From Pseudonocardia sp. MH-G8 (GTDB lineage: Bacteria; Actinomycetota; Actinomycetes; Mycobacteriales; Pseudonocardiaceae): a stretch of 64,000 nucleotides of DNA. The translations under genes were made by a program, and so were the position numbers. How positions within the stretch are numbered: the first letter of the stretch is position 1; every line of letters starts with the position of its first letter. Of the stretch, positions 63,375 to 64,000 are shown one piece after another. The stretch spans positions 186,001 to 250,000 of the forward strand of contig NZ_NKYF01000006.1 of assembly GCF_002262885.1 (NCBI RefSeq), read 5' to 3'. The notes below the pieces were generated by a model. The model had not been told where the DNA came from. It worked only from the letters and a program-made list of their open reading frames with translations, and did no database searches.

Positions 63375-64000
63375 TGGCACTCGCGATCGGTCTCGTCGTC
63401 GCCGTGGGCGCCGTCCTCGGCGGCACCCTGCTGGCCCTGCGTGGCACCAGGATGGACGTGCAGGAGTGGTCGGTCGGCGGCCGCCGGTTCGGCACGTGGC
63501 TGTTCTGGTTCCTGCTCGTCGGCGAGACCTTCACGACGTTCGCGCTGCTCGGCGCGTCCCAGGGGGTGTTCAGCACCGGCGCGGCCGGGTTCTACGTGCT
63601 GGGCACCGTCGTGCTCACCGCGTCGGTCGGCTACTTCCTCGTGCCCCGCATCTGGCAGGCCGGCAAGCAGCGGGGCTTCGTCACCATGGGCGACTTCTTC
63701 TCGGCCCGGTTCGACGCCCCGTGGTTCGGGGCCCTGCTGACGGTGTTCGGCATCATCGCGCTGCTGCTCTACAGCCGCGTGCAGCTCACGGGCCTGGCGC
63801 TCATCCTCGCCACGCTGTTCGGCCTCGACGTGCCCGCGATCGCCTACGTGGCCGCGGGCGGGATCATCGTGGCGCTGTTCGTCCTCGTCGGCGGGATGCG
63901 CAGCGCCGCGTTCGTCGCCGTCGTCAAGGACGTCCTGCTCATCGTCGTGCTGCTCGTCGTCGCGGCGGGAGCGGCACGTGCGGTCGGGGTGGCCGGCATC
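63374..64000 (+). CDS. Sodium:solute symporter, N-terminal part
   Basis: 209 residues are present before the window ends; the frame is open. The start MALAIGLVVAVGAVLGGTLL and segments EWSVGGRRFGTWLFWFLLVGETFTTFALLG and GFVTMGDFFSARFDAPW match SSS-family sodium symporters, with six or so helices so far. ATG overlaps the DUF3311 stop (TGATG). The substrate may be that of the divergent amidohydrolase; inference. Confidence 0.87.
   Translation, partial: MALAIGLVVAVGAVLGGTLLALRGTRMDVQEWSVGGRRFGTWLFWFLLVGETFTTFALLGASQGVFSTGAAGFYVLGTVVLTASVGYFLVPRIWQAGKQRGFVTMGDFFSARFDAPWFGALLTVFGIIALLLYSRVQLTGLALILATLFGLDVPAIAYVAAGGIIVALFVLVGGMRSAAFVAVVKDVLLIVVLLVVAAGAARAVGVAGI

Overview
The window is chromosomal DNA of a very GC-rich actinomycete. 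Signs of this are the many GTG starts, the mycothiol-era gene families, and a backbone (recX-recA-DUF3046, pspA-clgR-pgsA, argA, ftsK, RNase J, dapA) in the same order as around recA in Mycobacterium. The gene set fits a Pseudonocardia-like member of the Pseudonocardiaceae, but that placement is inference. No rRNA, tRNA, CRISPR array or transposase was found.

Layout. 0-6.4 kb: two different succinate dehydrogenase/fumarate reductase gene sets lie head to tail on the minus strand, the second divergent from a LysR regulator. 6.4-13.4 kb: LysR, an NmrA-like reductase with a strong operator-like inverted repeat, an Rv2466c-like DsbA protein, then recA-recX with a canonical LexA box and a RecX carrying a long repeat-bearing N-terminal extension. 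13.4-16.9 kb: an MFS gene and 2.2 kb without genes, filled by two repeat families; family A is a modular array of about 71-75 bp units whose hairpins vary in a compensatory way. 17-29.4 kb: accessory metabolism (SDR, hemerythrin, arginase-like, TetR/EamA pair, Lhr helicase, two hydrolases, a YidC paralogue with a small partner, GNAT).

29.4-35.3 kb: a 5.9-kb island (deacetylase-MFS-oxidoreductase operon, divergent LysR, two decayed genes) sits exactly inside the loop of a hairpin terminator repeat. An unbroken copy of the same repeat lies at 48.6 kb. 35.4-43.2 kb: an ABC exporter/two-component operon, a Nei-type glycosylase translationally coupled to an aromatic-acid-type MFS transporter, and a TetR/FAD monooxygenase pair with a clear operator.

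43.2-60 kb: the conserved backbone resumes (pspA, clgR with a ClgR-box match, pgsA, rimO, argA, ftsK, lrp-lat, rnj, dapA), interrupted by small accessory genes. 60-64 kb: a MDMPI/DinB-type protein, a class V aminotransferase, an amidohydrolase, and divergently a DUF3311 protein with a sodium:solute symporter cut by the window end.

Gene 3' ends in this stretch often carry long-armed hairpins belonging to repeated families. The hairpin families, the modular array and the split-hairpin island are the most unusual content.
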